The translations under genes and the position numbers were made by a program. From NCBI GenBank assembly GCA_012838035.1, contig DUQB01000246.1, forward strand, positions 1-55,911: DNA of 55,911 nucleotides, written 5' to 3'. The notes beneath the pieces were generated by a model that worked only from the letters and a program-made list of their open reading frames with translations, did no database searches and was not told where the DNA came from. Shown piece by piece: positions 1 to 9,465 of the stretch. This DNA comes from Bacillota bacterium. GTDB lineage: Bacteria; Bacillota; Limnochordia; DTU080. Each line of letters starts with the position of its first letter. Position 1 is the stretch's first letter.

Positions 1-372
1 CTTCTGAAAGATATTCACCCGGACGATTTAGCCAATGCCATCCGCCTATTGTTGCGCGGCGAAACCCTCATTCCAGGTGACTTAGCCAGGCAACTGCTGG
101 CAAGCGGCGCAGCACGGCGGCCGAGCGCTTCCCTTTCGACGCAAACTAAACCTACGCCCTCCGTCCCGGAGCCGCAGTCCCTTGAGCAACTCACAGCCCG
201 CCAGCATGAAGTGCTCAATCTTATCGCCGATGGATTGACTAACCGTGAAATAGCCAAGCGACTGTATCTTTCAGAGGGGACGGTCAAAAACATCGTGAGT
301 GAGATTTATGCGCGCCTAAACGTGCGCGATCGCGTGCAAGCGGTGTTGAAAATGCTGGGAGAAACGCCATAG
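1..372 (+). CDS. LuxR/NarL-type response regulator, C-terminal part
   Basis: The frame is open from base 1 to the TAG at 370-372, giving the last 123 residues of a protein that starts before the window. The first residues (LLKDIHPDDLANAI) match the end of a receiver domain, where the conserved Lys after the last strand is followed by the final helix. After a variable linker comes a LuxR-type helix-turn-helix, with LTARQHEVLNLIADGLTNRE and LYLSEGTVKNIVSEIYARL in the usual order. Such proteins bind DNA once phosphorylated by a partner histidine kinase. The partner and the targets are not visible. It ends 94 bases before pgi, with no terminator seen between, so read-through is possible. Confidence 0.9.
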   Translation, partial: LLKDIHPDDLANAIRLLLRGETLIPGDLARQLLASGAARRPSASLSTQTKPTPSVPEPQSLEQLTARQHEVLNLIADGLTNREIAKRLYLSEGTVKNIVSEIYARLNVRDRVQAVLKMLGETP

Positions 373-466
373 CCCGGTAGGGCATGCCCATAGCGACTTG
401 CCGCTCATTTGCTGTTTAGATATCGCCCGTAATGAGTTAAAGTAGGAGAAGAAGGGGTGTATCTTA

Positions 467-2104
467 ATGTCAATAACGCACTTGCCTGCATGGCAAGCTC
501 TAAAAGCGCACAAAAGCGTGATGGAGAAAGTACATATGCGGCAGTTGTTTGCTGCGGATCCACAGCGTGGGGAGCGTTTTTCGCGTGTTTTCGCCGATAT
601 TCTTTTTGACTACTCCAAAAACCTCATTACCACAGAGACGATGGATTTGCTGCTGCAGTTAGCTAGACAGGCCAGGTTACCGGAAGCTATCGCGGCCATG
701 TTTGCGGGGGAAAAAATCAACACGACGGAAGAGCGCGCCGTACTGCATATCGCTTTGCGGAATCGTACCAACCGTCCGATTGTCGTCGACGGTGCGAACG
801 TCATGCCCCAGGTGAATGCCGTATTGGCGAAAATGCGGGATTTCACCGCCGAGGTGCGCTCTGGTCGGTGGAAAGGCTATTCGGGTAAAGAGATCACAGA
901 TATCGTGAACATCGGTATCGGCGGTTCCGACTTAGGTCCCCGCATGGTAACGCACGCTTTGCAGCCCTACGGCCATGAACGGTTGCGGGTGCATTTCGTC
1001 TCGAATATCGACCCCACTGACATCGCGATGACCTTAAAACAGCTCAATCCCGAAACTACGCTTTTCTTAATCGCATCCAAAACTTTTACGACGCAAGAGA
1101 CCATGACCAATGCGCAGACGGCACGCGCTTGGCTTTTGACAAATGCACAGGATCCTGCCGCTGTAGCCAAACACTTCGTCGCCATCTCTACGAACATTAA
1201 GGCTGTGGAAGCTTTCGGCATAGACGGCGCCAACATGTTTGAGTTTTGGGACTGGGTAGGCGGTCGCTACTCCCTCTGGTCGGCCATCGGCCTCTCCATA
1301 GCTTTATACGTAGGTATGGAGAACTTCACAAACCTTCTTTTGGGTGCTCACAAGGTCGATGAACACTTCCGCACCGCGCCGTTGGCGGAAAACATCCCGG
1401 TCATCATGGCCTTGTTAGGCATCTGGTACGGCAATTTTTGGGATGCGGCCAGCTATGCCATCCTACCTTACGACCAGTACCTCAAGTACTTCGCCGATTA
1501 CTTCCAGCAAGGCGACATGGAGAGTAACGGAAAGAGCATTACAAAATCCGGCGAATCGGTGGATTATCAAACCGGGCCCATAGTATGGGGTCAGCCTGGT
1601 ACCAATGGACAGCATGCTTTTTACCAGCTGATCCACCAAGGTACCAAATTGATTCCCTGCGACTTCCTAGCTGCGGCGCAAACGCATCATCCCCTGGGCG
1701 AGCATCACACGATTCTGATCGCTAACTTCTTAGCGCAAACCGAAGCCTTGATGAAAGGCCGCACAGCGGAAGAGACCCGTGCCGAATTAGCGCAAGCAGG
1801 CTATAGCAGCGAGCAGCTCGAGATTTTGACCGCAGCAAAAACCTTTACCGGCAATAAACCGACGAATTCCTTCCTGTTCAAGAAGCTGACGCCGGAGACC
1901 TTGGGTATGCTCATTGCGCTCTACGAACACAAAATATTTGCCCAGGGCGCCATTTGGCAAATCAATAGCTTCGATCAGATGGGCGTAGAATTGGGCAAGC
2001 AGTTGGCCAACGTCATCTTACCCGAGCTAAAGCAGACGACCGCGGCAACCGATCATGATAGCAGCACCAATCGGCTCATCAATTACTACAAGCAACTACG
2101 TTAA
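467..2104 (+). CDS. pgi: Glucose-6-phosphate isomerase
   Basis: Interconverts glucose 6-phosphate and fructose 6-phosphate in cytoplasmic glycolysis and gluconeogenesis. The 545 residues match the long E. coli/eukaryote-like form (about 550), not the 450-residue Bacillus form. Visible signatures are GIGGSDLGP (150-158), the phosphate-binding SKTFTTQET (204-212), [11 protein letters not shown] (262-272), the catalytic Glu in MESNGK (E352), [11 protein letters not shown] with the ring-opening His (H383), and [12 protein letters not shown] near the C-terminus with the catalytic Lys. A purine-rich site (GAAGGGG) precedes the ATG. A terminator-like hairpin follows at once, so the gene is probably last in its transcript. 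Confidence 0.97.
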   Translation: MSITHLPAWQALKAHKSVMEKVHMRQLFAADPQRGERFSRVFADILFDYSKNLITTETMDLLLQLARQARLPEAIAAMFAGEKINTTEERAVLHIALRNRTNRPIVVDGANVMPQVNAVLAKMRDFTAEVRSGRWKGYSGKEITDIVNIGIGGSDLGPRMVTHALQPYGHERLRVHFVSNIDPTDIAMTLKQLNPETTLFLIASKTFTTQETMTNAQTARAWLLTNAQDPAAVAKHFVAISTNIKAVEAFGIDGANMFEFWDWVGGRYSLWSAIGLSIALYVGMENFTNLLLGAHKVDEHFRTAPLAENIPVIMALLGIWYGNFWDAASYAILPYDQYLKYFADYFQQGDMESNGKSITKSGESVDYQTGPIVWGQPGTNGQHAFYQLIHQGTKLIPCDFLAAAQTHHPLGEHHTILIANFLAQTEALMKGRTAEETRAELAQAGYSSEQLEILTAAKTFTGNKPTNSFLFKKLTPETLGMLIALYEHKIFAQGAIWQINSFDQMGVELGKQLANVILPELKQTTAATDHDSSTNRLINYYKQLR

Positions 2105-2115
2105 GTCAGAAGCAG

Positions 2116-2152
2116 AGAGTGCTCGGGCTTATTGACTCGAGCACTCTTTCTT
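2116..2152 (+). terminator. Intrinsic terminator after pgi
   Basis: Inverted arms AGAGTGCTCG (2116-2125) and CGAGCACTCT (2138-2147) form a 10-bp stem with a 12-base loop, followed by TTTCTT. It lies 11 bases after the pgi stop codon. The T-run is short and interrupted, so termination may be partial. Confidence 0.75.
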
Positions 2153-2214
2153 GCGCGCCGGCTGCTTACGCCGCGGCAGGCCGGACAGCCGACCGGACGT
2201 AAGATTGACCACCA

Positions 2215-2700
2215 CTAACTGAAAATGCAATCCTCAGGTCGCAGCGTATAATGTACTGAAACGGCCATTTCCTTAAACCCACAGCGCTCGTAGACGCGCC
2301 GGGCAGCCGCATTGTGGCTGAAAGCGCTGACCTCCAAGGCTCTTACGCCGGCGTCAATCAGGCGTTGGATCACAGTGCGAATGAGTGCGGCGCCAATTCC
2401 CCGCCCTTGCCATTCCGGATCCACCGCGTTATCTCCCACCACGCCCAAGTCGCCTTGCAACGCGATCGTATACGAAGCATATCCGACGACTTGCCCGTCA
2501 ATCTCCGCGATCACCGTCCATTCGGGATGCGCTCGGAAACGAGCCAAAATGGCATGCGCCTTTTGTTCGGCCCATGGCGTATTTCCCAACACGCCGTAGC
2601 GCTGCTCCCGCATGGCGGCAATGGAAACTTCCGGCCATGCCGCCGCGGTAATGCGCGCTATAGCTACGCTGTCGTCCTCTCGATAATGACGTATAAGCAT
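2215..2700 (-). CDS. GNAT-family N-acetyltransferase
   Basis: A 161-residue single-domain acetyltransferase of the Gcn5-related superfamily, which moves an acetyl group from acetyl-CoA to an amine. The acetyl-CoA-binding motif A is clear (DPEWQGRGIGAALIRTVI), preceded by a strand region (VVGYASYTIAL) and followed by AARRVYERCGFKE, the usual C-terminal motif. The substrate cannot be read from sequence. I prefer the ATG at 2700 to the TTG one codon earlier, because GAGGGTG sits at normal distance from the ATG. It starts 20 bases after the stop of the upstream membrane-protein gene, so the two are probably co-transcribed. Confidence 0.88.
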   Translation of the reverse strand: MLIRHYREDDSVAIARITAAAWPEVSIAAMREQRYGVLGNTPWAEQKAHAILARFRAHPEWTVIAEIDGQVVGYASYTIALQGDLGVVGDNAVDPEWQGRGIGAALIRTVIQRLIDAGVRALEVSAFSHNAAARRVYERCGFKEMAVSVHYTLRPEDCIFS

Positions 2701-2720
2701 CAACCGACACCCTCTACGCC

Positions 2721-3299
2721 TTAAGTTAACAGTAGCGTTTCTGAAACGGCTGCGCCTAACCAGAATATGATGGCAACCGCCAATATGGCCAGCTCGTTTT
2801 TATCTAACCGCACATCGTGCAGGGTACGTTCTTCCTCCCATGCTCTAGCCGGAAAAGTGGCTGCAATATAAAGCGATTTGGGCAGTGTGACCGCACAGAC
2901 CAAAGCGTAGGCGGATGTTTCCCATAGGCCGACCCGCAGAAACGCCATATGGGCGGCCCACACAGAGGAAAAAGGCGTGGCAAAACCATTCGTACCCGCT
3001 AGCCAACCAATCTGTATTCCTTGGTACGCCAAAACCAGCAAACCAGGCGTAACCACACCGAATCGGACAAACAGGTTGCCACCTGCGATCAATAGCCCTA
3101 CCAAAGCATTCATAACCACTATGTATGTAAACAACGACAGTGCGTTCATTTGCCCTGCCGGTACAGCGTCTTCACTCAGTTGATACGCATCCGGATAAAC
3201 CAAGGCGGCTATGCCGAAAACAGCCCATAACAGAGCCATAAAAGCGGTCCAAATGATCACAGTCCGCTTCAGCGCCCCCATCTCGTACAATCGTTTCAC
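2721..3299 (-). CDS. Multi-pass membrane protein, SpoIIM-like at best
   Basis: A 192-residue protein with about five hydrophobic stretches (roughly 12-34, 55-75, 80-100, 118-145 and 168-190), so an integral inner-membrane protein. The start is GTG with GAGG ten bases upstream. The middle part, with a Gly-rich hydrophobic run and a polar turn before a further helix, faintly recalls the SpoIIM/DUF95 family, but I do not see that family's conserved His-Gly-Glu signature intact, so no function is assigned. It lies just upstream of the GNAT gene on the same strand and after an inverted repeat that separates it from the phosphatase pair. Confidence 0.75.
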   Translation of the reverse strand: MKRLYEMGALKRTVIIWTAFMALLWAVFGIAALVYPDAYQLSEDAVPAGQMNALSLFTYIVVMNALVGLLIAGGNLFVRFGVVTPGLLVLAYQGIQIGWLAGTNGFATPFSSVWAAHMAFLRVGLWETSAYALVCAVTLPKSLYIAATFPARAWEEERTLHDVRLDKNELAILAVAIIFWLGAAVSETLLLT

Positions 3300-3339
3300 T
3301 GCTCACTCGCCTCTTCTCTACAATTCTTTCACGCGAGTA

Positions 3340-3380
3340 CAAGGCTTCTCGTTCAGCCATACATGAAACGAGAAGCCTTG
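3340..3380. repeat. Perfect 14-bp inverted repeat, possible terminator
   Basis: Arms CAAGGCTTCTCGTT (3340-3353) and AACGAGAAGCCTTG (3367-3380) are perfectly complementary around a 13-base spacer. The site lies after the leftward secreted-protein gene ending at 3476 and before the next leftward gene starting at 3299. No good T-run follows on either strand, so it may end or stabilise the upstream mRNA rather than be a classic terminator. Confidence 0.6.
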
Positions 3381-3475
3381 CCTAATATCTAGTGCGTCGT
3401 GTATATGAACCTCATGCAAGAGAGTTCCTCACGCGCATTGGTCTGGTACGGCATGCGCATGTTTCATGCGGCCGG

Positions 3476-4774
3476 CTACCATAACACATAGAAGCGGTTG
3501 CCGGATTCTATGGCGCTCACCGGGGCGCCGAAATCGACCGAGAATGTGAGCTCATAGAACTTACTGTCCTTATCGAACGGTACGACATAAGGAACGATAA
3601 GGGATTCCGTTGAGATCCGCTCCAAGGGTTGATCCACGACGACCACATCGCTGCCGACGGATTGACCGAACTCTTTAATATGCGCCGTTACACGCAGTCG
3701 CACCTGCTCTACGACGCCTTCGTCGGCTGTAAGTCTCAACATCCCGCGGAGCGCCTGATCTTCGATCTCCATGGGATCGAACCGGACTTGAATGGTCCCT
3801 AATATCACATCGAGCGTGCTACTGCCCAACAGCCAAGTTTTACCCTGCGGATCGAGATACTGCAGTCGTAAGGTTATTGGACCTTTGGGCAGGCTCTGCG
3901 CCTGGAACGTATGCGTCGTACTCTCCAGCTCTACAGTCGCCGGTATCCTCAAAACCGACTGCGTTTGATCGGCCTGTTCGGCAACAAGTTCAAACACCCC
4001 TGCCGTGTGTCTTCCAGCATCTAACTGCAGCGCCAGCTCGCTGGTATGCAACACTCGTACTAAATACAGCGGCTCATACTGCTGCGTATCGAGGTTCTGT
4101 ATTAAGAAGCTCCAGTTTACGCCCACCGGCACGCTGTGGGTTACGGCGCTGAAGTGTTCCACCTTGATGCCGGGGTTATCGGTGACGATGCCCAGCATTG
4201 GATACAATACGCCGTCATAGGGTTTTAGATCATACTCTGCGGAGTGCAGACTCTTACCATGCGTCGCATCGAGTATGTTTAGTGCAGCTGCTCCGGAGCG
4301 CGGATCATAACTGAGCTGCACTTCCAGTAATTGTCCCACCTCGGGCACGTGGTTGAACAGGTTGAGGTACTCCGAACCTGCTAGAAATCCACTGTCTTGT
4401 CTTACAGGAAGTGAATTGGGAAAAAGACCTTGATCACTCTGTAATTGCAGGCCGCGTGAGGGAAACCATCCGGCTGTAATCTCGCTCCACACCACGGATA
4501 AAAAAGTCGGCGGCGCATCTGGACGCACGCTAAGACCAGCCAACCAGATGCCCTCCAGCGTGTCGATACTTTCCTGACTGGTAAACCGGTATTGAGCACG
4601 GAGGGTAACCGGCGTATGCGGCGCCACAGGATCGAGGGCCATGAAGTCGCCGGGTACGCTCAACGTGCGCCATGACAAAGAGCTCTCACCAGCGGCGTGT
4701 GATGTCGTTGCACAGGAGAATACTAGGAGAAGAAGCAGGACGACGGCTGTTCTACCGGACATATGATACCTCAT
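3476..4774 (-). CDS. Unknown secreted protein coupled to alkaline phosphatase
   Basis: A 432-residue exported protein of unrecognised family. The N-terminus has a classic signal peptide (hydrophobic core LLLLLVF, likely cleavage after SHA). The nearby Cys (FSCATT) is not in a proper lipobox. The rest is soluble and rich in beta-type sequence, suggesting Ig-like or sandwich domains; no catalytic signature is evident. I chose the ATG at 4774 because it overlaps the phosphatase stop in an ATGA arrangement (4771-4774), a standard sign of translational coupling; the longer frame from 4807 would overlap the phosphatase more deeply. The coupling suggests the protein works with the phosphatase in the same outer compartment, but that is inference. 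Confidence 0.8.
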   Translation of the reverse strand: MRYHMSGRTAVVLLLLLVFSCATTSHAAGESSLSWRTLSVPGDFMALDPVAPHTPVTLRAQYRFTSQESIDTLEGIWLAGLSVRPDAPPTFLSVVWSEITAGWFPSRGLQLQSDQGLFPNSLPVRQDSGFLAGSEYLNLFNHVPEVGQLLEVQLSYDPRSGAAALNILDATHGKSLHSAEYDLKPYDGVLYPMLGIVTDNPGIKVEHFSAVTHSVPVGVNWSFLIQNLDTQQYEPLYLVRVLHTSELALQLDAGRHTAGVFELVAEQADQTQSVLRIPATVELESTTHTFQAQSLPKGPITLRLQYLDPQGKTWLLGSSTLDVILGTIQVRFDPMEIEDQALRGMLRLTADEGVVEQVRLRVTAHIKEFGQSVGSDVVVVDQPLERISTESLIVPYVVPFDKDSKFYELTFSVDFGAPVSAIESGNRFYVLW

Positions 4775-6090
4775 GGACGATGCCCCCCATTCCCCTCTTG
4801 AACCCATTTATGCAATAACTTACCGATATCCGTCAGGTGATTGACCGATAGCAGTTGCTCTGCTTCCGGGCCTTGAGCAAATACATGCACGGGCAGATCC
4901 GTATGACCGCCTGTGGTGTAATAGAAAGAGCGTGTGCTCAGCACACCGCTGACAAATTCGCTCACGGTTCCCTGAATAGCTTGTGACTCCACATGGCTGA
5001 TGCCCGCGTACTGCGCGAACAGACTGCGGAGGTCCGCTTGCGGATTCGCATTTAGCGCTGTGACGATTTCTCTGGTCACGACATCTACGCCTTTGCTCAT
5101 CACTTGAGGCGATGCGTCCGGAACCGCCATGAGACCGCCGGTTTCATGATCAGCGGTGATAATAACCAACGTATCAGGGTTCTTTTCGGCAAACTCCAAA
5201 GCCACTTGGATGGCTTCCTCAAAGGCCAAGGTTTCATACACCGACTGCCGGATGAGATTCGAGTGTCCGGCCGAATCGATACGAGCGCTTTCGACCATCA
5301 GGAAAAAGCCTGCGTCATCATTAGCAAGGGCGTTAAGAGCAACCTGCACCATCTCCGCTAAATGCGGTTCGGTCGCTCTCCTTTCTACCGCAAATGCAAA
5401 GGCGCCTGTTGCGAACAAGCCCAACAGCGGTTTACCGTCCGGCTGCCAGGCCAGCAATTGCTCACGGGTCTGCACAAAGGTGTAATCGGTACTTCCCAGA
5501 CGCTCCAGTGCACCAATCTCATTGAAGGCGGTCATACCGCCGCCGAGCAATACGTCGGGCTGTGACACAAAAACGGCTTGTTCCGTGATGATGGTAGACG
5601 ATGAACGTGAAGCGGTATTAGCCAAGAATGCTCCCGGGGTAGCGCCGTGGATGGCATCGGTCGTGACGACGCCGGTACGTTTACCGACATCTTTTGCCAC
5701 TTGCAAAACGGTCCGCAAGTTTCTGCCCTCGGGTGAAACCGCGATCATGCCGTTATTGGTGCGTTCACCGGTGGCCAAGGCCGTAGCGGCGGCCGCGGAA
5801 TCGGTGACCGCGTTATCCGCCGAAGCATTAAAGGCCCGATGTCGTACCGGTAAGGCATCGACTATCAACGGCGCCCCTTTGACGATGCGCGCCGACTCCA
5901 ATTGGTTGGTGCTCATCCCGTCGCCGATCAACAGGATGATATTGCGCACCTCGGCCGCCATACCGAACTGGGTTACGGATAACACGACGAACGCAACAAG
6001 AGTTATGATGCTCAGCTTGAGGTTGAATCTACACTTGCCTTTTTGAACACTGAAGATGCTGTGGAGAATAGTGGACAAACAGCTCACCAC
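4771..6090 (-). CDS. Secreted alkaline phosphatase (PhoA superfamily)
   Basis: A 439-residue metal-dependent phosphomonoesterase that would release phosphate from organic esters outside the cytoplasm. The metal and active-site motifs are all present: LLIGDGMS (Asp57), TDSAAAATAL with nucleophile Ser98, DSAGHS (Asp272, His276), TADHETGG (Asp314, His315) and GGHTDLPV near the C-terminus. An N-terminal hydrophobic segment (about 24-45) ending in GMAAE is a signal peptide with an unusually long leading region. The listed start is GTG at 6090 and a shorter start cannot be excluded. Its stop overlaps the next gene. The likely induction cue is phosphate starvation, but I see no convincing Pho box. 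Confidence 0.92.
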   Translation of the reverse strand: MVSCLSTILHSIFSVQKGKCRFNLKLSIITLVAFVVLSVTQFGMAAEVRNIILLIGDGMSTNQLESARIVKGAPLIVDALPVRHRAFNASADNAVTDSAAAATALATGERTNNGMIAVSPEGRNLRTVLQVAKDVGKRTGVVTTDAIHGATPGAFLANTASRSSSTIITEQAVFVSQPDVLLGGGMTAFNEIGALERLGSTDYTFVQTREQLLAWQPDGKPLLGLFATGAFAFAVERRATEPHLAEMVQVALNALANDDAGFFLMVESARIDSAGHSNLIRQSVYETLAFEEAIQVALEFAEKNPDTLVIITADHETGGLMAVPDASPQVMSKGVDVVTREIVTALNANPQADLRSLFAQYAGISHVESQAIQGTVSEFVSGVLSTRSFYYTTGGHTDLPVHVFAQGPEAEQLLSVNHLTDIGKLLHKWVQEGNGGHRP

Positions 6091-6157
6091 CCATTTCTGT
6101 TTGTATTAACGCCTCATTCCGCCGCAGAACGCATTTACCGGCTGCCGGACACGCCCC

Positions 6158-6841
6158 CTACCATCCGTCGGCCGGTATTTGCCAATCGATAGGTTCCAAG
6201 CCGACCGCTTGCAAGAACCGGTTGGCTCTGGAGAAAGGTCGACTGCCGAAAAAGCCGCTATACGCCGAGAAAGGACTCGGATGTGCGGACTCGATGACCA
6301 GGTGTTTTGTCGTATCGATCATTTCCTTTTTAGCCCGGGCGTTCCTACCCCAAAGGATGAACGCCAGCGGTGTTTTCCGCTCGTTCAATACGGTGATGAT
6401 GCGGTCGGTAAACTGTTCCCAACCTTTGCCCGCATGCGAGTTGGCTTGCCCGCGCCGCACGGTGAGTACGGTGTTTAACAGCAGCACGCCTTGGTGCGCC
6501 CAGTGCTCCAAACAGCCGTGCCGCGGTATAGTACAACCTAGGTCGTTTTGGAGTTCTTTAAAGATGTTCTGTAGCGACGGCGGAGCCAATACGCCCCGCT
6601 TAACGGAAAAGCTCAGGCCATGAGCCTGCCCCGGCCCGTGATATGGATCTTGCCCTAAAATACATACCTTGGTAGCCGCATACGGCGTGTAATGTAAAGC
6701 ATTAAACAGATCGTACATATCGGGATAGATCGTTTCGGTGCGGTACTCTCGAATAAGAAACTGCCGCAGCTCCAAATAGTAAGGTTTCGCGAACTCGTCG
6801 CCTATGATTTCAGCCCAATCGTTTTTTAAAATCGGCGCCAC
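6158..6841 (-). CDS. ung: Uracil-DNA glycosylase, family 1
   Basis: Removes uracil from DNA, starting base-excision repair. The 227-residue length is normal for family 1. The water-activating loop GQDPYHG (63-69, catalytic Asp65) is intact, as are the uracil-contact LLLNTVLTV (with Asn122) and the C-terminal HPSPFSA loop (catalytic His186) that presses into the minor groove. The start is GTG with a G-rich site upstream. It lies 15 bases after the sulfatase stop, so the two are read together although functionally unrelated. Confidence 0.97.
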   Translation of the reverse strand: MAPILKNDWAEIIGDEFAKPYYLELRQFLIREYRTETIYPDMYDLFNALHYTPYAATKVCILGQDPYHGPGQAHGLSFSVKRGVLAPPSLQNIFKELQNDLGCTIPRHGCLEHWAHQGVLLLNTVLTVRRGQANSHAGKGWEQFTDRIITVLNERKTPLAFILWGRNARAKKEMIDTTKHLVIESAHPSPFSAYSGFFGSRPFSRANRFLQAVGLEPIDWQIPADGW

Positions 6842-6856
6842 ATTGCCGCCCCCAAC

Positions 6857-8239
6857 CTACCCGCCATACTCCGGATTGACGGCGGGGATCTTTGCAGACA
6901 CGCTTACGCGCCACTGCTTCAACATCTCGTGCATGCGGTTAACCAGTGCCGGATGCTCCGCAGCCAGATTACGCGTTTCCGCGATGTCTTCAGCCAAATT
7001 GTAAAGCTCCAAGCGACCATCCGCAAAGAACTCAATCAGCTTATAATCACCCATGCGCATCGCTGAACCCGGGGTCCCACCCTGATTTCCGTAATGCGGG
7101 TAATGCCAGTAGATAGCCTCGCGCTCCAGTGTTTTCTCACCTTTTAGCAGAGGAACCAAGCTTACTCCGTCCACATGTTGTTCCGGACGCAACGGTAAGC
7201 CTGCAACCTCCAACAATGTGGGGTAAAAATCCGGACTTGTCGTAGGCACATGGCATTGACTCCCCGCCGGTGTAACTCCAGGCCATTTCACAATGAGCGG
7301 TTCACGTGTACCTCCATCATACATCCAACCTTTACCTTCATGTAACGGTAAGTTGCAGGTAGGCGATCCCTCTGCGGTAGAGAGACCACCGTTATCCGAG
7401 GTAAAGATAATCAAGGTGTCGTCGGCTTTGCCGGTTCGTTCCAGCGCGGTGAGCAGACGGCCGATATTCCAGTCCAGGTTGTAAATCATGGCGGCGTAGC
7501 CTGCATGCGACTGTACGATACGGCGCTTAACCCGCTTATCTTTTTTATGCTCAGTGGGGAAGTGCTCACCCCATACGAACGCCTCCACCTGATCGAGCTT
7601 CAACGCTTTGGCTTTGGCGATGAACCTGGCTTCATCCTCCGGCTTGGCTTGAATGGGCGTATGTACGGCATAATGCGCCAAGTTAAGGAAGAAGGGTTGA
7701 GCGCCCGCGTTTTCAATCAAACGAATAGCCTCATCCGTCAGGCGATCGGTAAGATACTCTCCTTCGGGACCGTCGGGGAGAGTAGGGATGCCGTAGGGGC
7801 TGAAGTAACCATGCTTAGGCATGCCCCAATCACAACCACCTATATTGACGTCAAAGCCGTGATGGAGCGGATCAGCCGGCGGTTCGCCCAAGTGCCACTT
7901 GCCCACGTGCCAGGTAACATAGCCGCCTGCCTTTAACGCTTTGGCAATGCTCACTTCTTCTAAAGGCAGGTGGTCGACATATGGCGCATCAACCAACTTA
8001 CCGCGGGCATGAGCGCCGATCCAATCGGTAACCCCTACACGCGCGGGATACTTCCCCGATAGAATACTGGCGCGGGAAGGCGAGCAGACCGGAGCCGCCG
8101 CATAGGCCTGGGTGAAAGTCATACCCTCTCTAGCCAACCGATCGAGATGAGGCGTTTCGTAGAATGTGCTGCCGTAACAGGCTAAATCTCGCCATCCCAG
8201 GTCGTCGATGAGCAAGAAAATAATATTGGGTCTTTTCAA
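6857..8239 (-). CDS. Type I sulfatase (formylglycine-dependent)
   Basis: A 460-residue sulfatase that hydrolyses sulfate esters, probably on a sugar. The core CSPSRASILSG holds the Cys converted to formylglycine (Cys52 here) and the following Arg. The metal-binding LLIDDLGW (Asp12, Asp13) and TSDNGG pairs and a HVGKWHLG stretch are also present. I chose the TTG at 8239, giving an N-terminus KRPNIIF typical of the family, because GGAGGTG stands seven bases before it; an ATG at 8260 lacks a good site. There is no signal peptide, so it should act in the cytoplasm on imported sulfated sugars. The maturing enzyme (anSME or FGE) is not in the window. Confidence 0.93.
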   Translation of the reverse strand: MKRPNIIFLLIDDLGWRDLACYGSTFYETPHLDRLAREGMTFTQAYAAAPVCSPSRASILSGKYPARVGVTDWIGAHARGKLVDAPYVDHLPLEEVSIAKALKAGGYVTWHVGKWHLGEPPADPLHHGFDVNIGGCDWGMPKHGYFSPYGIPTLPDGPEGEYLTDRLTDEAIRLIENAGAQPFFLNLAHYAVHTPIQAKPEDEARFIAKAKALKLDQVEAFVWGEHFPTEHKKDKRVKRRIVQSHAGYAAMIYNLDWNIGRLLTALERTGKADDTLIIFTSDNGGLSTAEGSPTCNLPLHEGKGWMYDGGTREPLIVKWPGVTPAGSQCHVPTTSPDFYPTLLEVAGLPLRPEQHVDGVSLVPLLKGEKTLEREAIYWHYPHYGNQGGTPGSAMRMGDYKLIEFFADGRLELYNLAEDIAETRNLAAEHPALVNRMHEMLKQWRVSVSAKIPAVNPEYGG

Positions 8240-8355
8240 ATCCCGCACCTCCGCATGCATCTACCGACTCATAAGCGTTCTCTGTATGTAGGAAAGATCC
8301 TGCCCGCGCCTATTCTCATCGCGAACCGCCGCAAAACGGCAGGGGCGCAGTCGTA

Positions 8356-8802
8356 TTAGTAAACCTGTAAAAAGATGTCTACCGTGGGTTCAAGCTGAAA
8401 CTCGCCCACCTGGATATCAAACCAATAGTTCTCATACAGTCTGATGACGTCGTTGGCGTACCTGATCATGAGATCTCTGGGACCGGTCCATATAATGTTC
8501 TGCATACTGACCTCGTAGCCGCAAAAGACCTCATGTTTGAACTCTCCCTTCTCCGCCTCAAAGGGAGTACCCGTGGGTACAAGGTAAAGGTAGCTCTGCG
8601 TAGAACCGATCGCGCCGGGATCCCATTCCACCAGCACGGCTTCGTACGCGCCGTCGGGTGAAGGCACGCGACCGATCTCTTCGTACTCGCCTAAAGAGAC
8701 CCGGCTGAGCACCATAGTCAGTCCTACGCCGCCGATGATCACGATGAAGGAAAGTACCCCGAACACCAGAAAGAACCACTTAAAAATGCGTAACACTCGC
8801 AT
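8356..8802 (-). CDS. Unknown small membrane-anchored protein
   Basis: A 148-residue protein with one strong hydrophobic segment near the N-terminus (about 6-32), then a soluble part containing SPDGAYEAVLVE, a motif seen in several unrelated small exported proteins. No family is recognised. I start it at 8802 (MRVLRIF) because this leaves a 16-base gap to the upstream acetyltransferase; a longer frame would overlap that gene by about 90 bases. The ribosome site is weak (GGGTGG). It is probably the second gene of an acetyltransferase transcript. Confidence 0.65.
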   Translation of the reverse strand: MRVLRIFKWFFLVFGVLSFIVIIGGVGLTMVLSRVSLGEYEEIGRVPSPDGAYEAVLVEWDPGAIGSTQSYLYLVPTGTPFEAEKGEFKHEVFCGYEVSMQNIIWTGPRDLMIRYANDVIRLYENYWFDIQVGEFQLEPTVDIFLQVY

Positions 8803-8818
8803 AAAACCATTCCACCCG

Positions 8819-9421
8819 TCAGGTTTGCTTCCGCTGCTCCCCACACACGCGCTTCGCCATATAGATGTCCGGTTTGCCGCATCCATTGGCATCGGGCATA
8901 ACGCCAACAATGACGAAACCTAGTTTTTCATAGAATTCATAGGGGTGCCGCCTCAGATTCCTAATTTGCTTTAACGCATCCAGCACATCTGGATACAGAT
9001 CAACCCCGGCCAGGCTTGTCCTATCATCTTCATCATCCGTGCCTACCCACAGGGTAATGCCGCCGCGCAGGCGCACCTCTTGCTCCAAAGCTTGTACCAA
9101 AGCGGTACCTATGCCCTTCCCCCGCTGTTTCTCCGCGACAATCAAAGGATGTAACTCCCATACAAAGCCTTCATACTGCCTGATGCCGCCGATCCACCCC
9201 AGTATCGTACCCTGGGCGTCTATCGCCGCCAAACAGACGCGGTCCGAGCCAAGCATGGAGTGCACTTCTTCTAATGCGATGCTCATATTCGGCCAAGCGT
9301 TGGGCGCAAAGGTCCTGAAGCCCTCTACCAACAGGCCGGCGGCCTGTTCTATCATCCGTTGGTTATCCGCCGACAACGTCGTAATGTGCCAATTTGCGTC
9401 GCTCATCCGTTCATACCCCAT
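8819..9421 (-). CDS. GNAT acetyltransferase resembling aminoglycoside 6'-acetyltransferases
   Basis: A 200-residue GNAT enzyme. Acetyl-CoA motif A is visible (AEKQRGKGIGTALVQALE). The surrounding pattern, VWELHPLIV before motif A, DLYPDVLDALKQI after it, and a C-terminal HPYEFYEKLGF then DANGCGKPDIYMAKR, is the one I associate with chromosomal AAC(6')-like proteins. That is recognition from memory, not a database hit. If correct, the enzyme acetylates the 6'-amino group of aminoglycosides, but many relatives have other or unknown substrates. The start may be the ATG at 9421 or the one at 9406 (MSDANWH), which has a GGGG site. Confidence 0.82.
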   Translation of the reverse strand: MGYERMSDANWHITTLSADNQRMIEQAAGLLVEGFRTFAPNAWPNMSIALEEVHSMLGSDRVCLAAIDAQGTILGWIGGIRQYEGFVWELHPLIVAEKQRGKGIGTALVQALEQEVRLRGGITLWVGTDDEDDRTSLAGVDLYPDVLDALKQIRNLRRHPYEFYEKLGFVIVGVMPDANGCGKPDIYMAKRVCGEQRKQT

Positions 9422-9465
9422 CTTCGCGCTTACTCGTCAACCATATCACTGCTCGACGACGCCTT

